NCBI RefSeq assembly: GCF_018780385.1
Contig: NZ_JADMJO010000022.1
Location: 32,494-96,493 of the forward strand
Source of the DNA: Hydrogenophaga sp.
GTDB taxonomy: Bacteria > Pseudomonadota > Gammaproteobacteria > Burkholderiales > Burkholderiaceae_C
Reading direction: 5' to 3'
Length of the DNA stretch: 64,000 bases
The notes beneath the pieces were generated by a model, which saw nothing but the letters and a program-made list of their open reading frames with translations, had not been told where the DNA came from and ran no database searches. Shown in pieces: positions 1 through 9,218 of this stretch; within the stretch, counting starts at the first letter, position 1; each line of letters begins with the position of its first letter. Both the position numbers and the translations under genes were made by a program.

Positions 1-70
1 CGCGGCCTTCGGCTTCGGTGCGGGTGGCGCGCTGCGTGGTGGGTTCGATGATCAGTAACATGTAGGACAT
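1..70 (-). CDS. YCII/DGPF-type small protein (5' end only)
   Basis: Only the first 23 codons lie in the window; the rest runs off the left edge. The translation begins MSYMLLIIEPTTQRATRTEA, which resembles the N-terminus of YCII-related (DGPFAETKE) proteins, whose genes often sit beside ECF sigma factors. The ATG is preceded by GGAGACC at good spacing. The catalytic or diagnostic DGPF segment is not visible, so the family call rests on the N-terminus alone. Confidence 0.6.
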   Translation of the reverse strand, partial: MSYMLLIIEPTTQRATRTEAEGR

Positions 71-170
71 GGCGGTCTCCAGGACGAATGTGTTGAAGCA
101 GGCTGAGCATCCTAGCGGGATCGTCAACCCTGCGCTTGACCTGCGCCCAGGCTTGCGGAGAATCCGGCAC

Positions 171-452
171 ATGAACACCACCACCTTCGAGAGTTTCCGC
201 CAACAACGCCTCGCCGAGGGTTTCGACGAGGTGCTGGAGCGCGAATGGGCGCCTCTCACCGCGCTTGACACCCACAGCCACCCATTTGCCGCCAACGCGC
301 TGATCGCGCGCGGCGAGATGTGGCTCACAGTGGAAGGGAACACGCGCCACCTGCTGGCGGGCGACACCTTCGAACTCGCCGCCCATGTGCCGCACGCCGA
401 GCGCTACGGTGCTGAAGGCGCGGCCTACTGGGTGGCACGGCGCAACGCCTGA
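171..452 (+). CDS. Small cupin-domain protein
   Basis: A 93-residue single-domain protein. Metal-ligand-like residues of a cupin are visible (THSHPF near residue 33 and the second motif around PHAERYG near residue 80), with the typical GEMWLTVEG and GDTFEL strands between them. The reading frame stays open upstream to 69, but the ATG at 171 gives the usual length of stand-alone cupins and starts just before the conserved fold. Substrate is unknown; such proteins are often metal-binding sensors or small isomerases/dioxygenases. Confidence 0.65.
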   Translation: MNTTTFESFRQQRLAEGFDEVLEREWAPLTALDTHSHPFAANALIARGEMWLTVEGNTRHLLAGDTFELAAHVPHAERYGAEGAAYWVARRNA

Positions 453-540
453 ACCGCCCGGCGCCTTCCCTCATTTGAGGGAGGCATTGGTCACATGGCG
501 GGCGCACAGTGGGTGTCTTGGCCATTGCCGGAGAGACACC

Positions 541-1575
541 ATGAATCTGCGCCAGCTCAGCATCGCGTCGTTCAACCTCTACAACCTGAACGAGCCCGGC
601 CTTCCGATGTACACCGACAAGACAGGCTGGACCCAGGCCGAGTACGACCGCAAGATCGGTTGGACCGCGCACCAGCTCCAGTCGCTGGACGCCGACGTGT
701 TCGGTCTTCAGGAAATGTGGAACCCGGTGTCGGTGCAGCGCGCGCTGGAGTCGGCCCAGGTGGCGGCCGACTACGACCTGCTGGCGCCGCCCGGCTCCAA
801 TGGCAAGCGCATCGACTGTGGCGCTCTGGTGCGCAGGGGCCTGCTCACGGGCCAGCCCGAATGGATCACGAAGTTTCCAGACGGCTTCGTGCTGCGCTCC
901 ACCGGCGACGACCCCCAGACGCCCACCATCAGTGTGAACATCCAGGGCTTCTCAAGGCCGGTGCTGCACTTCACCATCCAGCCGCGCAGCCCGGGCCCCG
1001 AGGTGCACGTGTACGTGTGCCACTTCAAGTCCAAAGGGCCGACGCAGGTCTTCAACGAGAAGTGGTTCAAGGCCGACCCGGCGCTCTACGGCAAACACGC
1101 CACCGGCCTGGGCGCGGCCATCTCCACCATCCGGCGCACGGCCGAGGCCACGGCGCTGCGTTTCCTGTTGTCCGAACACATGAAGGGCAACGACACGCCG
1201 GTGATCGTGCTGGGCGACATCAACGACGGCCAGCACAGCAACACCGCGAACATCCTCACCGAGCAGCCGCGCTACCTGGTGGGCGAGAGCAAGGGCGGCG
1301 GTGACACATCGCTCTACACCGCGCAGACCCTGCAGGAATACCGCGACACGCGCGACGTGTACTACACCCACGTGCACCAGGACATCCGCGAGTCGCTCGA
1401 CCACATCCTCGTGAGCCAGGAGTTCTACGACAACAGCAAGAAGCGCCAGTGGCTGTTTGATGGTCTGGTGATCAACAACGACCACCTGAACTTCGACGAC
1501 CACAAGGCCCTGGGCACCGGCGACCACGGTGTGATCCGGGCGACGTTCAGGTACAGCCCGGCGAAGGTGGTTTGA
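541..1575 (+). CDS. Endonuclease/exonuclease/phosphatase family protein
   Basis: A 344-residue protein of the DNase I-like metal-dependent phosphoesterase superfamily. It opens with IASFNLYNLN (the N-terminal Asn motif), has GLQEMWN (metal-binding Glu), HFKSKG, VLGDINDG and a C-terminal GDHGVI motif, the full catalytic set. The open frame extends to 385, but the ATG at 541 follows a GGAGAG ribosome site and begins at the domain edge. There is no signal peptide, so it should be cytoplasmic. It could act on nucleic acids, phospholipids or phosphosugars; the sequence does not decide. Confidence 0.8.
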   Translation: MNLRQLSIASFNLYNLNEPGLPMYTDKTGWTQAEYDRKIGWTAHQLQSLDADVFGLQEMWNPVSVQRALESAQVAADYDLLAPPGSNGKRIDCGALVRRGLLTGQPEWITKFPDGFVLRSTGDDPQTPTISVNIQGFSRPVLHFTIQPRSPGPEVHVYVCHFKSKGPTQVFNEKWFKADPALYGKHATGLGAAISTIRRTAEATALRFLLSEHMKGNDTPVIVLGDINDGQHSNTANILTEQPRYLVGESKGGGDTSLYTAQTLQEYRDTRDVYYTHVHQDIRESLDHILVSQEFYDNSKKRQWLFDGLVINNDHLNFDDHKALGTGDHGVIRATFRYSPAKVV

Positions 1576-1581
1576 GCGGCT

Positions 1582-2793
1582 TCAGGCGCTGGCCACTGGC
1601 TCCAGCAACACATACAAACCCATCACCGGCTGGCGCTGGTCTTCGCGCAGCGGCGCCTGCCAGGTCTGGCGCACGCGAAAGCCGCTGAGCGCGGCCAGAC
1701 GATCGATGTAGGCCGGTGAATGGGCGTAGCGCAAGCTGGGCAGCAACTTGAGTTCGCTGCCATCGGTGGAGAGTTCGACCGAAAACGCAAAACACCCGCC
1801 GGGCTGCAGGCGCTCACGCACCGCCTCGAACACCGCGTCGAGCGCGCCCACGTAGATGAACACGTCGGCCGCGATCACGAGGTCGACCGGCTCTGTGCTC
1901 TCGCGCAGGAAGGCCAGCAGATCGCCGTGCACCACGCGTCGGTAGGCACCGCTGGCCTGCGCCTGCGCCACCATGGCCCCAGACAAGTCCACGCCCTCCA
2001 CCGCCCCGGCCTGCGCCTGGATGAGCCGGCCGCACAGGCCGGTGCCGCAGCCCAGGTCCAGCACACGCTCGAAGCGCTGGCCGCTGGTGCGCAGCGGCGC
2101 CAGCAGGGTGGTGTGCGCCTGGTAGTTCAGCTGCTCGACCAGGTGGGACTGAAAGTCGTCCGCGTATTCGTCGAACAAGGCTTCCACGTACAGGGCTGGT
2201 GGATGGGCCGGCGCTGCACCGCCCTGCACGGACGAGAGGTAAAAACGGTTGAGCGTTTCGTCGGCACCGTGGGCCAGTGCCTGCTCGTAACTGCGCGCGG
2301 CTTCGGTGTGGCGCCCGGTGTCGCGCATCAGGCTGCCGCGCTGGCTCCAGGCTTCGCCCAGGGTGGGCTCGATGGCGACGGCCTGGTCGAGCGCGTGCAG
2401 GGCCTCGACGGGCTGCTGCAGGCGCATGCGGCACATGGCCAGCGACAGCCACAGTTGCCCGGTGTTCGCGCCCAGCCGAATGCCGTGTTGCAGGGCAAGC
2501 GCTGCCTCGCCCCAATGAGACAGTGCCTCGTGCGAGAGCCCGAGGGCCACCCAGGCGTCGCGGTTGGTGGGGTCGACAGTCGTGGCCTGGGTGAGCGTGT
2601 CCACGGCCTCGGGCCATTGACTCAACCGGCACTGCGTCACCCCGAGGTTGGCGAGGATGGAGGGGCGCCCTGGCACCAGGGCCAGCGCGGCCTGGTAGCG
2701 GGCGGCAGCGTCTTGCAGCCGGCCCGCCTCGAACAAGGCATTGCCTTCAACGAAAAGGGCCTTGGCTTGTTCAATGGGGTCGGTGGTGCTCAT
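1582..2793 (-). CDS. TPR-repeat class I SAM-dependent methyltransferase
   Basis: 403 residues. The N-terminal half (about 10-175) consists of tetratricopeptide repeats, a protein-binding scaffold. The C-terminal half is a Rossmann methyltransferase with motif I VLDLGCGTG at 244-252 and the acidic strand VEGVDLSGAM shortly after. This architecture is common in proteobacteria with unknown targets. It converges tail-to-tail with the phosphoesterase at 541-1575, six bases apart, and no partner gene is evident. Confidence 0.8.
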   Translation of the reverse strand: MSTTDPIEQAKALFVEGNALFEAGRLQDAAARYQAALALVPGRPSILANLGVTQCRLSQWPEAVDTLTQATTVDPTNRDAWVALGLSHEALSHWGEAALALQHGIRLGANTGQLWLSLAMCRMRLQQPVEALHALDQAVAIEPTLGEAWSQRGSLMRDTGRHTEAARSYEQALAHGADETLNRFYLSSVQGGAAPAHPPALYVEALFDEYADDFQSHLVEQLNYQAHTTLLAPLRTSGQRFERVLDLGCGTGLCGRLIQAQAGAVEGVDLSGAMVAQAQASGAYRRVVHGDLLAFLRESTEPVDLVIAADVFIYVGALDAVFEAVRERLQPGGCFAFSVELSTDGSELKLLPSLRYAHSPAYIDRLAALSGFRVRQTWQAPLREDQRQPVMGLYVLLEPVASA

Positions 2794-2862
2794 GGCGCGA
2801 CACCTTACACCACCGCCCTCACCTGCTCTACTGCTGGATGGCAGTCTCGAACCGGGGTCGGG

Positions 2863-4410
2863 TCAGTCGGTACTTTTCAGCAGCTGTGCCAGTTCGTGGA
2901 TGTCGGCCGGCTTGAGGAGATGGTGGTCGAAGCCAGCCGCCATGATGCGTTCCCTGTCGGTCGACTGGCCCCATCCCGTCAGCGCGACCAGAACGGCCCC
3001 GGCAATGGCATCGTTTGCACGGATGGCCCCGGCCAGCTCGTACCCATCCATGGTGGGCATGCCGATGTCGATGAAGGCCATGGTGGGCGGGCTGGCCGCC
3101 ATGGCGATCAACGCATCCTGGCCGCCGTACGCGACCGAGGCGCTGGCGCCCATCAGACCCAGCAACTGGGCCAGCGAATCGGCAGCATCGCGGTTGTCGT
3201 CCACCACGACAATCCTGTGTCCCTTGCCTGCATCAGCCGTGACGGGAAGAGAGGTCAGTGCGTCTTGAGTGACTGCCCCGGCCACCCGCGGAAGCTCAAC
3301 CGTCATCGTCGTGCCTGCACCTGTGCCCGGGCTCGAAGCGCTGACACGGCCGCCGTGCAGCTCCACGAGGCTGCGAACCAAGGTCAGGCCGATGCCCAGA
3401 CCACCCTGGGCGGCACGTGAGGTGTCGCTGACCTGAACAAACATGTCGAACACGGTGTCGACCATGGCCTCCGGGATGCCGATGCCCGAGTCGGCCACTT
3501 GCACTTGCACGTTCTGCGCATCCGACCTCAGCGAAACGCTGATGCGTCCTTGGGGTGGGGTGAATTTCGAAGCGTTGTTGATCAGGTTGGCGAACACCTG
3601 CGTCAGACGGACTGCGTCGCCGTTGACGGTGCAAGGAACCGGGGGCATGTCCAGAACCAGTTCTTGCCCAGCTGCATCCAGCAGGGGTTTGCTCACATCC
3701 ACGGCATCGAGCACCACGCGGTCCAGGGCAACGGCGGCCAGCCGAAGCTCGATCTTGCCGCGCGTGATGCGCGAAACCTCCATGAGATCGTCGATGAGAC
3801 GCACCATGTGGCTCAGTTGCCTGTCCATCACGGCGTACAGCGATCGAGCCTTGTCCGGCCCCGGCTGCATGGTCGACAGGATGGTCAGGGCGGAGCGCAA
3901 TGGCGCCAGCGGGTTGCGCAGCTCGTGCGCCAATGTGGCGAGGAACTCCGTCTTGCGCTGATCCGCCTCGTGAAGGCCCTCCAGTGTGGCCCGCAGCTGA
4001 TACTGCCGCTTTCGTGCAGCGAGTGCGGTCCGCACCGAACTCACCAGCGACGAGGCCCGCATGGGCCGCTCGAGCACGGTGAGGTTGGCCAACTGTTCCA
4101 CCGCTTCGGTGATCGCCATCGAATCCACACCCGTGCGCGCCACCACAATCACCGGCAGGTCCGACCACGGCGGCTGTGATCGCAAAGCCTGCATCACGCG
4201 GCCGAATCCCGGATCGTTCAGAACTTCTTCCGCAATGACCACCGCACCCGCGCCCACCGACATTTCAGTGGCGAGCCCCGGTGCATCCGCGCACGACTCG
4301 GCAACGATGTCCGAGCGCGCCAGCAGGCGGATGGCCATCACGGCGTCCTTCGCGGTGACCATCCTGAGCAGCACGCGCAACTCACTGGACTGCGCTTGCT
4401 CTTCCGTCAT
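2863..4410 (-). CDS. Hybrid sensor histidine kinase with N- and C-terminal receiver domains
   Basis: 515 residues, no membrane segment, so soluble. Residues about 10-130 look like a receiver domain but lack an obvious phospho-acceptor Asp (VVIAEEV at that strand). A HisKA domain follows with HELRNPLAP (His162), then an HATPase domain (NLINNASKF, DSGIGI, GLGIGL). The C-terminus is a canonical receiver (VVDDNRDAA, FIDIGMPTMDG, KPAD). The ATG overlaps the stop of the KaiC-like gene by 4 bases (ATGA), so the two proteins are made together and probably interact. It may pass phosphate internally to its own C-terminal receiver; no DNA-binding output is nearby. Confidence 0.85.
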   Translation of the reverse strand: MTEEQAQSSELRVLLRMVTAKDAVMAIRLLARSDIVAESCADAPGLATEMSVGAGAVVIAEEVLNDPGFGRVMQALRSQPPWSDLPVIVVARTGVDSMAITEAVEQLANLTVLERPMRASSLVSSVRTALAARKRQYQLRATLEGLHEADQRKTEFLATLAHELRNPLAPLRSALTILSTMQPGPDKARSLYAVMDRQLSHMVRLIDDLMEVSRITRGKIELRLAAVALDRVVLDAVDVSKPLLDAAGQELVLDMPPVPCTVNGDAVRLTQVFANLINNASKFTPPQGRISVSLRSDAQNVQVQVADSGIGIPEAMVDTVFDMFVQVSDTSRAAQGGLGIGLTLVRSLVELHGGRVSASSPGTGAGTTMTVELPRVAGAVTQDALTSLPVTADAGKGHRIVVVDDNRDAADSLAQLLGLMGASASVAYGGQDALIAMAASPPTMAFIDIGMPTMDGYELAGAIRANDAIAGAVLVALTGWGQSTDRERIMAAGFDHHLLKPADIHELAQLLKSTD

Positions 4411-5927
4411 GAAGGTGCCGTGTCCGGTTTGTTTTCCGAACCTCCCAGAGGCACAGGCACACCCGTGAGAACGCCGCGGAACTGCCGCAAGGCGGGCCCC
4501 AGCGAGATGCCGTCAGCACCGAGCCTGAAGCTGCGGATGGTGCGCTCGTGCTGGCCCGTGCGCTTTTTCATCACGGAGATGGCTTGTCGCACTTCGCCCT
4601 CCGCCTCGAAGTACCGCAGCAGCACGACCGCATCGGCAAGATAGCTCGCATCCACCGGCGTGACCGACTGCGTGCCGAAGAGGCCCTGGTGGGCCGCGAT
4701 CAGGATCGAGGCCACGCCCGACTGGCCGAGGAAGGTCAGCAGTTCGTGCAACTGGACGATCAGAAAGCGCTCATCAGGCATCGCATTGAGATACCCATTG
4801 AGGCTGTCGATCACGACCACCTGGGCATGGTGTTCCGTGACGGCCTGCCGGATCTCATAAACGAATTCACCGGGCGACAGTGCGGCGGGATCGACCTGGC
4901 GCAACCGGATGTGACCGGATTCGATGTGCTTCGCCAACGGCATGCCCATTCCTTCCGAACGGGCGCACAGGGTGGCGATGCTTTCGTCGAAGATGAACAG
5001 CGCTGCACACTCCCCCCGCTGCGCCGCCGCCAGCGCGAACTGCACCGCGACGATGGACTTCCCCGTGCCGGGCGCACCCACCAGCAGCGTGCTGGTCCCG
5101 CGCTCGATGCCACCGCCAATCAAGTCGTCGAGTTCTTTCACCCCGCTGGGCAGCTTTTCCCGGTTCACGGGTTCAACGTGTTCCGCCGCCACGAGGCGGG
5201 GGAACACGACCAGACCACCGCGTGCAATCTTGTAGTCGTGGTAACCACCCCGGAACGGCTGGCCCCGGTACTTGAGAACGATGAGGCGGCGCCGGGAGCC
5301 GCCATAGTCGGGATTGATCTGCTCCAGCCGCAGCACGGCGTGAGAAATGCTTTGAACCTGGAGGTCGTGCTCCACCGCGGTCATGTCGTCCAGCAGCAGC
5401 ACGGTGCAATGGCGTCCGGCAAAGAACTGCTTGAGTGCGAGGATCTGACGCCGGTAACGCAGTGAGCTGCCGGCCAGCAGCCGCAGCTCCGACAGCGAAT
5501 CAAAAACCACCCGCGTCGGGTTGATCCGGTTCACGTCCGCGAGGATGCGCTCGGTGGTCTCACCGAGCTCCACTTCGGACGGATGAAAAATCGTGTACTG
5601 CTCGTCGGGCGACAGTGCGTTTGTGCCCGGCAGCACTTCGCGGAGTTCGATGCCGGCGAGGTTCCATCCATGCGATTGCGCAACACCCTGAAGCTCTTCG
5701 GCGGTCTCCGAGAGGGTGATGTACAGCACACGTTCCCCCCGGCGCACACCCTCGGTCAAAAACTGCATCGCGAAGGTTGTCTTGCCGGCGCCGGGGTTGC
5801 CTTCAACCAGGTAGAGGCGGCCGCGTGTGAGTCCGCCCCCCAGCACATCGTCCAGGCCTGGGACGCCTGTCTGGAGCAGCGACGAGGTGTCGTCGCGGGC
5901 GGTAGAGGCACGTGTCAGGGTACTCAT
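4407..5927 (-). CDS. KaiC-like two-domain RecA-family ATPase
   Basis: 506 residues with two KaiC/RecA domains in tandem. Walker A motifs are GNPGAGKTT (43-51) and GAPGTGKS (284-291); Walker B strands are VVFDSLSE and VVIDSLNG. The second domain aligns with the CII autokinase domain of cyanobacterial KaiC; the phospho-site pair Ser-Thr corresponds to Ser428-Tyr429 here (in the strand before ADAVVLLRYFE). No kaiA or kaiB is in the window. The start is preceded by CGGAG. It is coupled by ATGA to the hybrid kinase downstream, so a role as ATP-dependent signalling partner rather than clock is likely. Confidence 0.85.
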   Translation of the reverse strand: MSTLTRASTARDDTSSLLQTGVPGLDDVLGGGLTRGRLYLVEGNPGAGKTTFAMQFLTEGVRRGERVLYITLSETAEELQGVAQSHGWNLAGIELREVLPGTNALSPDEQYTIFHPSEVELGETTERILADVNRINPTRVVFDSLSELRLLAGSSLRYRRQILALKQFFAGRHCTVLLLDDMTAVEHDLQVQSISHAVLRLEQINPDYGGSRRRLIVLKYRGQPFRGGYHDYKIARGGLVVFPRLVAAEHVEPVNREKLPSGVKELDDLIGGGIERGTSTLLVGAPGTGKSIVAVQFALAAAQRGECAALFIFDESIATLCARSEGMGMPLAKHIESGHIRLRQVDPAALSPGEFVYEIRQAVTEHHAQVVVIDSLNGYLNAMPDERFLIVQLHELLTFLGQSGVASILIAAHQGLFGTQSVTPVDASYLADAVVLLRYFEAEGEVRQAISVMKKRTGQHERTIRSFRLGADGISLGPALRQFRGVLTGVPVPLGGSENKPDTAPS

Positions 5928-6007
5928 TCGCGCTCCGTTTCAAAGGAAGACGCACTATATCGTCTCAACCCTGGCCGGCTCGCTCTCGGCGTTTGACGGT
6001 CTCACGC

Positions 6008-6772
6008 TCACACCTTCGAAAAATCCGGCTTGCGCCGTTCCATGAACGCGCCAAACGCCTCCTTGGCGGCCGGCTCGCCGAGCATGCGACCGAAGCTCGC
6101 CCCTTCTTCGGCCATCACCTCCATCACCTGCTTGAGCTGGCCCTTCTTCATCAGGCGCTTGGTCTCGATCAGCGCGGTGATGGGCTTGGCGGCCATCTTG
6201 CGCGCCGCGGTCTGCGCGTAGCCGGCCACCTCCAGCGGCGGCAGCACGCGGTTGACCAGACCCACCTCGAGCGCGGCTTCCGCCATGAAGGGTTCGCCCA
6301 GCAGCAGAGCCTCGGCGGCACGGTGGTAGCCCAGCATCTGCGGCACCAGCAGGCTGCTGGCCGCTTCGGGGCACAGGCCCAGGTTCACGAAGGGCATGGA
6401 GAAGGCGGCGTTGTCGCCCGCGTAGACCAGGTCGCAATGGAACAGCATCGTGGTGCCCACGCCCACGGCCGGGCCGCACACGGCGGCGATCAGCGGCTTG
6501 GGGAACTGCGCGATGCCCCGCAGGAAGCGGAACACCGGTGAATCGGTGGTGGCGGGCGGGTTGTTGAGGAAATCGGCGATGTCGTTGCCGGCGCTGAAGA
6601 TCGCCTCGTTGCCCTGCAACACGACGCAGCGCACGGTCGCGTCGTCCTGCGCGGCCTGCAGGGCGTCGGCCAGCGCGCCGTACATGGCGGCGGTGATGGA
6701 GTTCTTCTTGTCGGGGCGGTTGAACGTGAGGGTGCAGACGCCGGCTTCGGTGTGGACGAGGATGTCGCTCAT
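6008..6772 (-). CDS. Enoyl-CoA hydratase/isomerase family protein
   Basis: 254 residues of the crotonase superfamily: KNSITAAMYGAL near the N-terminus, the oxyanion-hole segment FSAGNDIADF, and the second oxyanion loop AAVCGPAVGVGTTM. It acts on acyl-CoA thioesters, either hydrating trans-2-enoyl-CoA or isomerising it. The start at 6772 (MSDILVHT) is preferred to an in-frame ATG 33 bases upstream because GAGAGACC precedes it and homologues start there. It lies apart from the beta-oxidation operon at 9219-17311 but fits the same catabolism. Confidence 0.85.
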   Translation of the reverse strand: MSDILVHTEAGVCTLTFNRPDKKNSITAAMYGALADALQAAQDDATVRCVVLQGNEAIFSAGNDIADFLNNPPATTDSPVFRFLRGIAQFPKPLIAAVCGPAVGVGTTMLFHCDLVYAGDNAAFSMPFVNLGLCPEAASSLLVPQMLGYHRAAEALLLGEPFMAEAALEVGLVNRVLPPLEVAGYAQTAARKMAAKPITALIETKRLMKKGQLKQVMEVMAEEGASFGRMLGEPAAKEAFGAFMERRKPDFSKV

Positions 6773-6955
6773 GGTGGTCTCTCGGTGGGCAATGGGAAGC
6801 CGCAAATTACCACGAACGGGCGTGCTTTTCTGGGTCGTGCTCCCGAGGTCTGACGGGTGCGTGACAGCGTGTATCGGCGCAGGCTTTCAGCAGGTGCCCG
6901 CCTACACTTGGCCGCATCCCGGCGCCTGCGCGCCGCTTCCGCACACAGGTGTTTC

Positions 6956-9211
6956 ATGCGCTCCCGTTCCATCCTTCTGATCCTCGCCACGGTGGCGACC
7001 CTGCTCGTGCCACTGCCTGCGGCCGCCCAGGGCAGCGGCGCCGGCGATCGCCCTCGCGTGGCCCTGGTGCTCTCGGGCGGCGGGGCGCGCGGCTTTGCGC
7101 ATGTGGGCGTGCTCAAGGCGCTGGAGGCCGCGCGGGTGCCGGTGGACATGATCGTGGGCACCTCGATGGGCGCGATCATCGGCGGGCTCTACGCCAGCGG
7201 CATGAAGGCGGACGATCTGGAGCGCGAGATCGTCGCGGTGGATTGGGGCGGCCTCTTCAACAGCCGCGAACCGCGCCAGTTGCTCTCGCAACGCCGCAAG
7301 GAGGAAGACTTCGAGCTCTCGCCGGTGCTGCAGCTGGGCTTTCGCGACGGCGAGTTCCGACTGCCCACCGGCGCGGTGTCGAGCCGTTCACTGGAAATGC
7401 TGCTGCGGCGCTACACGCTCACAACCCGGCACCTGGAATCGTTCGACCAGTTGCCCACCCCGTTTCGCGCCGTGGCCACCGACATGGAGACCGGTCTGGC
7501 GGTGGTGATGGACCGGGGCGACCTGGCCGCGGCGCTGCGCGCCAGCATGTCGGTGCCCGGCGTGTTCTCACCCCTGTCGATCAACGACCGCATCCTGGGC
7601 GACGGCGGGCTGGTGAACAACCTGCCGGTGGACGTGGCGCGCGCCATGGGCGCCGAGGTGATCATCGCGGTGAACATCGGCACACCGCTGGCCGGGCGCG
7701 ACACGCTGGGCACAGTGCTGGGTGTGACGACGCAGATGGTCAACATCCTGACCGAGCAGAACGTGCAGGCCAGCATCGCCACGCTCACGCCGAAAGACTT
7801 GCTGCTCGCGCCGCAGCTCGGCAAGCTCACCTCAAGCGACTTCGACAAGGCGGTTGAACTGGTGAAGATCGGCAACGAGTACGCACTGACCGTGAGCGAG
7901 GCGCTCGCGCGCTTCGCGGTGGACGAGCCGCGCTACGCGGGCTGGGTGAAGTCGCGCAGCGCGCAGGCGCTGGCCAACGCCGACCGGGTGGGACGGATCG
8001 GTGCCATCCGTTTTGAAGGCGTGAGCGAAGAGCGCGCACAGCGTCTGGCCAGGGCACTGGACACCGAGCCTGGCCAGAGGGTGGATGTGCCCAAACTCGA
8101 AGCCGACCTGCAGAAGCTCTCGGTCAGCGGCGACTACGAGCGCATCGACTACACGCTGAGCCGGCGCGAGGACAACGGCACGGAAGACCTGACGATCAAG
8201 CTGCGCGAAAACGCCTGGGGCCCGAACTACCTGCGTGTGGGCCTGGACCTGCGCACCGACTTCCAGGGTGAGGGTGCTTTCAACCTGCGCATCAGCCACA
8301 ACCGGCACTGGCTCAACGAGAGCGGGGCCGAGTGGCGCAACCGCGTGCAACTCGGCGAGACGGTGGGCCTGTATTCCGAGATTTACCAGCCACTGGGGGT
8401 GAACAGCGAACGCTTCGTGGCAGCCTACGTGGACGCCAACATCAACAAGGTCGAGCTGTTCAGCGACGAAGGCGACGCGCTCGCGCTGGTGCAACGCCAG
8501 GGTGTGAAGGTCGGTGCCGACCTGGGCTGGCCCATCGGCCTGCGCGGCACCATTGGCGAAGCACGGCTGGGGGTGGTGGCCAGTGCGCGGCGGGCCAAGC
8601 CCGAACTGCTGTCCTCGGCAATCCCCGCCGGTGTGGGCACGGTACGCTGGACCGAGCGCGGCCTGCGCGCCGCCGTGATGGCCGATCAGCTGGACTTCGC
8701 CAATTTCCCTTCACGCGGCTACCGCGGCCAGGCCGAGCTCTCGTGGGGGCGGCGCCAGGTGGACGGTGGCGAGACCAGCGACTTCACCCGGTTGGAGAGT
8801 TCGTTCACCGCGGTGAAGAGCTGGGGCGTGCACACGTTCAACGTCGGCGGTCGCATGGCCTACACCAACCAGATCCCGCTGGCCGCCATCGACGAGTACT
8901 CGCTCGGTGGCTTCCAGAACCTCTCGGGCTACCGCACGGCGCAGGTGGCGGGCAACTACCTGCTGTTCGGCCGGCTCACCTACTACCAGCGCCTGCCCTA
9001 CTCGGTGGGTGTGGCGCGTGCCTTGTTCGTGGGGGGCTCGCTGGAAGCCGGCAACGCCTGGACCGAGCGCAGCGACATCACGCTGCGGCAGTTGCGTGGC
9101 GCCGGCAGCCTGTTCGTGGGGGCGGACACCGGCATTGGTCCGCTGTATCTCAGCATCGTGAGCGCGCCGCGTGGCTACACCGGGCTCTACCTGTTTCTGG
9201 GTCGCCCCTGA
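6956..9211 (+). CDS. Patatin-like phospholipase with C-terminal outer-membrane barrel (PlpD-type, type Vd autotransporter)
   Basis: 751 residues. A Sec signal peptide (1-24, cut after PAAA) is followed by a patatin domain with oxyanion motif GGGARG (41-46), nucleophile elbow GTSMG (Ser70) and catalytic DGG (Asp216), so the Ser-Asp dyad is complete. A single POTRA-like segment lies around 345-425 and an Omp85-type beta-barrel fills the rest. This order is that of PlpD of Pseudomonas aeruginosa, which delivers its lipase domain through its own barrel. The frame is open from 6857, but the ATG at 6956 puts the signal peptide at the N-terminus. It converges with the thioesterase gene seven bases downstream. 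Confidence 0.88.
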   Translation: MRSRSILLILATVATLLVPLPAAAQGSGAGDRPRVALVLSGGGARGFAHVGVLKALEAARVPVDMIVGTSMGAIIGGLYASGMKADDLEREIVAVDWGGLFNSREPRQLLSQRRKEEDFELSPVLQLGFRDGEFRLPTGAVSSRSLEMLLRRYTLTTRHLESFDQLPTPFRAVATDMETGLAVVMDRGDLAAALRASMSVPGVFSPLSINDRILGDGGLVNNLPVDVARAMGAEVIIAVNIGTPLAGRDTLGTVLGVTTQMVNILTEQNVQASIATLTPKDLLLAPQLGKLTSSDFDKAVELVKIGNEYALTVSEALARFAVDEPRYAGWVKSRSAQALANADRVGRIGAIRFEGVSEERAQRLARALDTEPGQRVDVPKLEADLQKLSVSGDYERIDYTLSRREDNGTEDLTIKLRENAWGPNYLRVGLDLRTDFQGEGAFNLRISHNRHWLNESGAEWRNRVQLGETVGLYSEIYQPLGVNSERFVAAYVDANINKVELFSDEGDALALVQRQGVKVGADLGWPIGLRGTIGEARLGVVASARRAKPELLSSAIPAGVGTVRWTERGLRAAVMADQLDFANFPSRGYRGQAELSWGRRQVDGGETSDFTRLESSFTAVKSWGVHTFNVGGRMAYTNQIPLAAIDEYSLGGFQNLSGYRTAQVAGNYLLFGRLTYYQRLPYSVGVARALFVGGSLEAGNAWTERSDITLRQLRGAGSLFVGADTGIGPLYLSIVSAPRGYTGLYLFLGRP

Positions 9212-9218
9212 ACAGGCT

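Noticed and set aside
1720..3420. Plus-strand open frame over the methyltransferase and kinase genes
   Set aside because: Its frame is opposite two well-supported minus-strand genes and has no recognisable domain.
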